The position numbers and the translations under genes are program-made. From contig PQKR01000002.1 in NCBI GenBank assembly GCA_002918705.1, forward strand, positions 1 through 64,000: a DNA stretch of 64,000 bases, given 5' to 3'. Source of the stretch: Escherichia sp. ESNIH1 (GTDB lineage Bacteria; Pseudomonadota; Gammaproteobacteria; Enterobacterales; Enterobacteriaceae). The notes under the pieces are model-generated. The model did not search any database, was not told the DNA's origin, and worked only from the letters and a program-made list of their open reading frames with translations. Each line of letters starts with the position of its first letter. Position 1 is the stretch's first letter. Below, in pieces: positions 61,529 to 64,000 of the stretch.

Positions 61529-62818
61529 ATGACAACTGAAGCCATGAAAATCACCCTGACGACTCAGCCCGCCGATGCGCGCTGGGGCGAGAAAGCAGCT
61601 TACAGCATCAACAGCGACGGCGTTGCGCTACACCTTACCGGCGCAGACGATCTGGGCCTGATCCAGCGCGCGGCGCGTAAAATTGACGGCATGGGCATCA
61701 AGCACGTTCAGCTGGCGGGCGAAGGCTGGGACGTTGATCGCAGCTGGGCATTCTGGCAGGGCTACAGAGGGCCGAAAGGCAGCCGCAAGATTGAGTGGCC
61801 TGCGCTGGATGACGCCCAGCAGAAAGAGCTGGAGAGCCGCCGCAACGTTATCGACTGGGTGCGCGACGCCATCAACGCCTCTCCCGAGGAGCTGGGGCCG
61901 GAGCAGCTGGCCCAGCGCGCGGTCGATCTGCTGAGCGGCGTGGGTGGAGAGAACATCTCCTACCGCATCACCAAAGGCGAAGATCTGCGCGAGCAGAACT
62001 ACATGGGGATCTACACCGTTGGCCGCGGCTCCGAACGGACGCCGGTTCTGCTGGCGCTGGACTACAACCCCACCGGCGATAAAAACGCGCCGGTCTATGC
62101 CTGCCTGGTCGGTAAAGGCGTGACCTTTGACTCCGGCGGCTACAGCATCAAGCAGAGTGCCTTTATGGACTCTATGAAGTCCGATATGGGCGGCGCGGCG
62201 CTGGTTACCGGCGCGCTGGCGTTTGCGATTACCCGCGGCCTGAACAAGCGCGTGAAGCTCTACCTCTGCTGCGCGGACAACCTGATCAGCGGCAACGCCT
62301 TCAAGCTTGGCGACATCATTCGCTACCGCAACGGCAAAACCGTTGAGATCATGAATACCGACGCCGAAGGCCGCCTGGTGCTGGCTGATGGCCTGATCGA
62401 CGCGGTGAAGCAAAATCCGACGCTTATCATCGACGCGGCAACCCTGACCGGCGCGGCGAAAACCGCCCTGGGCAACGACTACCACGCGCTGCTGAGCTTT
62501 GATGACAAGCTGGCAAACCGCCTGCTCTCTAGCGCCAGCGCGGAGAACGAGCCGTTCTGGCGCCTGCCGCTGGCGGAGTTCCACCGCAGCCAGCTGCCGT
62601 CTAACTTTGCCGAGCTGAACAACACCGCCAGCGCCGCCTTCCCGGCGGGGGCCAGCACCGCCGCCGGTTTCCTCTCCCACTTTGTGGAGAACTACCGTGA
62701 AGGCTGGCTGCATATTGACTGCTCCGCCACCTACCGCAAAGCGGCCGTGGATCAGTGGGCTGCCGGGGCGACCGGTCTGGGCGTGCGTACCATCGCCCAT
62801 TTATTAACGGCAGAATAG
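61529..62818 (+). CDS. pepB: Peptidase B (M17 leucyl aminopeptidase family)
   Basis: PepB is a metal-dependent aminopeptidase of broad specificity. The 429-residue protein has the M17 signature [14 protein letters not shown] and the metal-binding region [16 protein letters not shown]. The ATG at 61529 ([10 protein letters not shown]) has AAGGA upstream; a longer open frame starts inside iscX and is not used. E. coli PepB has 427 residues. Confidence 0.97.
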   Translation: MTTEAMKITLTTQPADARWGEKAAYSINSDGVALHLTGADDLGLIQRAARKIDGMGIKHVQLAGEGWDVDRSWAFWQGYRGPKGSRKIEWPALDDAQQKELESRRNVIDWVRDAINASPEELGPEQLAQRAVDLLSGVGGENISYRITKGEDLREQNYMGIYTVGRGSERTPVLLALDYNPTGDKNAPVYACLVGKGVTFDSGGYSIKQSAFMDSMKSDMGGAALVTGALAFAITRGLNKRVKLYLCCADNLISGNAFKLGDIIRYRNGKTVEIMNTDAEGRLVLADGLIDAVKQNPTLIIDAATLTGAAKTALGNDYHALLSFDDKLANRLLSSASAENEPFWRLPLAEFHRSQLPSNFAELNNTASAAFPAGASTAAGFLSHFVENYREGWLHIDCSATYRKAAVDQWAAGATGLGVRTIAHLLTAE

Positions 62819-62826
62819 ATCGTTTT

Positions 62827-62894
62827 GTAGGCCGGGTAAGCGTAGCGCCACCCGGCGAGACAATGGCGGGTGGCGCGATGCTTACCCGCCCTAC
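62827..62894. repeat. REP pair (BIME-like)
   Basis: GTAGGCCGGGTAAGCG...CACCCGGC is followed by an inverted copy ending TTACCCGCCCTAC, just before sseB. Confidence 0.85.
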
Positions 62895-62920
62895 GTGACC
62901 CGATTCAATCTGTGGTAAAT

Positions 62921-63703
62921 ATGTCTGAGACGAAAAACGAATTAGAGACCCTGCTTGAGCAGGCGGCGACCGAGCCGGGTCACCGTCCTGCGTTCTTCCG
63001 CACGCTGATGGCCTCCACCGTCTGGGTTCCCGGCACGGCGGCAGAGGGCCAGACGGTGGTTGAAGATAGCGCCGTGGATATTCAGCACTGGGAGAAAGAC
63101 GACGGCACCTCGGTGATCCCGTTCTTCACCTCCCTTGAGGCGTTGCAGCAGGCGGTAGAGGATGAGCAGGCGTTCGTGGTGATGCCGGTGCGCACCCTGT
63201 TTGAGATGACCCTCGGCGAGACGCTGTTCCTCAATGCGAAGCTGCCAACGGGCAAAGAGTTTACGCCGCGTGAGATCGCCCACCTGGTAGGCAAAGAGGA
63301 GGGTAGCCCCCTCAGCCAGCAGGAGGTGTTAGAGGGTGGCAGCGCGTTGCTGCTCTCTGAGGTGGCCGAGCCGCCTGCGCAGATGATTGACTCCCTGACG
63401 ACGCTGTTTAAGACCATGAAAACGGTCAAGCGGGCATTTCTCTGCTCTATCAAAGAGGAGGCTGACGCCCAGCCTAACCTGCTCATTGGCATTGAAACCG
63501 AGGCCGACTGCGATATTGACGCCATTATTCAGTCGACCGGCAGCGTTGCCACCGACACGCTGCCCGGCGATGAGCCTGTCGATATCTGCCTGGTTGCCGA
63601 AGGCGAGAAGGGGATCAGCCACTTTATGCTGGCGCACATTACGCCCTTCTATGAGCGGCGCTGGGGTAGCTTCCTGCGCGACTTCAAGCAGCGCATCATC
63701 TAG
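62921..63703 (+). CDS. sseB: Enhanced serine sensitivity protein SseB
   Basis: SseB is a soluble protein whose loss or change affects serine sensitivity in E. coli; its biochemical role is unknown. The 260-residue protein starts MSETKNELETLLEQAATEPG and closely follows the E. coli protein (258 residues). The ATG at 62921 was chosen by this match; the frame upstream runs through the REP pair. Confidence 0.95.
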   Translation: MSETKNELETLLEQAATEPGHRPAFFRTLMASTVWVPGTAAEGQTVVEDSAVDIQHWEKDDGTSVIPFFTSLEALQQAVEDEQAFVVMPVRTLFEMTLGETLFLNAKLPTGKEFTPREIAHLVGKEEGSPLSQQEVLEGGSALLLSEVAEPPAQMIDSLTTLFKTMKTVKRAFLCSIKEEADAQPNLLIGIETEADCDIDAIIQSTGSVATDTLPGDEPVDICLVAEGEKGISHFMLAHITPFYERRWGSFLRDFKQRII

Positions 63704-63709
63704 TCCCTC

Positions 63710-63735
63710 CGACGGGGTGAGCGTTCACCCCGTCG
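63710..63735. terminator. Hairpin shared by the ends of sseB and the RpiR-type gene
   Basis: CGACGGGGTGA and TCACCCCGTCG form a perfect 11-bp stem with a GCGT loop between two convergent genes. It includes the last codons of the - strand gene. No T run follows, so it may be only a partial terminator. Confidence 0.5.
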
Positions 63736-64000
63736 CTTCCAGCAGCAGCAGGTCCATCAGCAGCACCAGGTTCGACTCGAACGAGGTCACGCCCGCGGCT
63801 TCGGCGGCAAAGTGCACCGCCTCGTCATACAGCCCGAAATGGAGATCCGCCATGCCTGCCAGAGTATTGGCCGAGGCGCGGGTAAAGGCTACGATAGTCA
63901 TGCCAACGTTTTTGGCAATCCGCGCTTTATCCAGCACCTGCTCTGTCTCACCGCTGCGGGAGACGGCAATAAACACCTCATAGCGGGCGGCGTTGCTGAG
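63725..64000 (-). CDS. RpiR-family regulator or SIS-domain protein, partial (C-terminal end)
   Basis: The frame is open to the window edge and gives the last 91 residues. They hold half of a SIS sugar-phosphate domain: VFIAVSRSGETEQVLD, the strand-helix pattern GMTIVAFTRASANTLAGM, and HFAAEAAGVTSFESN. This fits the C-terminal part of an RpiR/MurR-type regulator, but it could also be a sugar isomerase/deaminase such as AgaS or FrlB. The N-terminal part lies beyond the window. In E. coli sseA is next to sseB, so this is another difference. Confidence 0.65.
   Translation of the reverse strand, partial: LSNAARYEVFIAVSRSGETEQVLDKARIAKNVGMTIVAFTRASANTLAGMADLHFGLYDEAVHFAAEAAGVTSFESNLVLLMDLLLLEATG

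Overview
The window looks like a stretch of core chromosome from a member of the Enterobacteriaceae, in or near the Enterobacter/Leclercia/Klebsiella group. The reasons are very close protein similarity and matching gene order to the Escherichia coli K-12 region from rrnG to sseB, a clearly higher G+C content than E. coli, and REP-type intergenic repeats with a CCCGG-rich sequence. The exact genus cannot be fixed from this window alone. Comparisons with E. coli are from memory of those proteins and operators, not from a search.

Layout. 1-160: the 3' end of a ribosomal RNA operon (5S rRNA plus terminator). 0.2-3 kb: an accessory patch with a thiamine-diphosphate enzyme, a DUF4385 protein and lipoprotein YfiM. 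3-14.9 kb: phospholipid, acetylation, tRNA-modification, redox, repair and NAD genes (pssA, patZ, tapT, trxC, yfiF, ung, grcA, srmB, trmN6, nadB). 15-24.7 kb: two long + strand blocks, the envelope-stress unit rpoE-rseABC and then lepA-lepB, followed by rnc-era-recO-pdxJ-acpS. 24.7-31 kb: yfhL, yfhH, an N-acetylmuramate-6-phosphate unit (murQ plus a PTS permease), pgpC, tadA, mltF. 31-39.6 kb: purL, the small RNA gene glmY with its operators, the two-component system glrK-glrG-glrR, and glnB. 39.6-42.4 kb: hmp and glyA. 42.5-49.3 kb: an accessory sugar cassette on the - strand (binding protein, ATPase, two permeases, a ribulokinase-like FGGY kinase and a KdsD-like isomerase). 49.7-53.9 kb: hcaT, csiE and a DUF1007/NicO pair. 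53.9-63.7 kb: suhB, trmJ, the complete isc operon (iscR-iscS-iscU-iscA-hscB-hscA-fdx-iscX), pepB and sseB. The right edge cuts an RpiR-type regulator gene.

How the parts work together. Several regulatory circuits can be read directly: two FNR boxes 53 bp apart before grcA, a perfect NadR operator before nadB, a sigma-E promoter before rpoE, an RNase III-type hairpin before rnc, PurR boxes before purL and glyA, three GlrR sites with overlapping sigma-54/sigma-70 elements before glmY (the GlrR gene lies just downstream), an NsrR operator before hmp, and two abutting IscR type-1 sites before iscR. The iscR-iscS spacer carries two strong hairpins.

No wholly new system is evident. The least explained parts are the ribulokinase/isomerase/ABC cassette (42.5-49.3 kb), a shortened rseD-like leader whose start codon falls on the predicted sigma-E transcription start, a 14-bp tandem duplication that alters the trmN6/nadB junction, the DUF1007/NicO pair, and the enzyme pair beside the rRNA operon.
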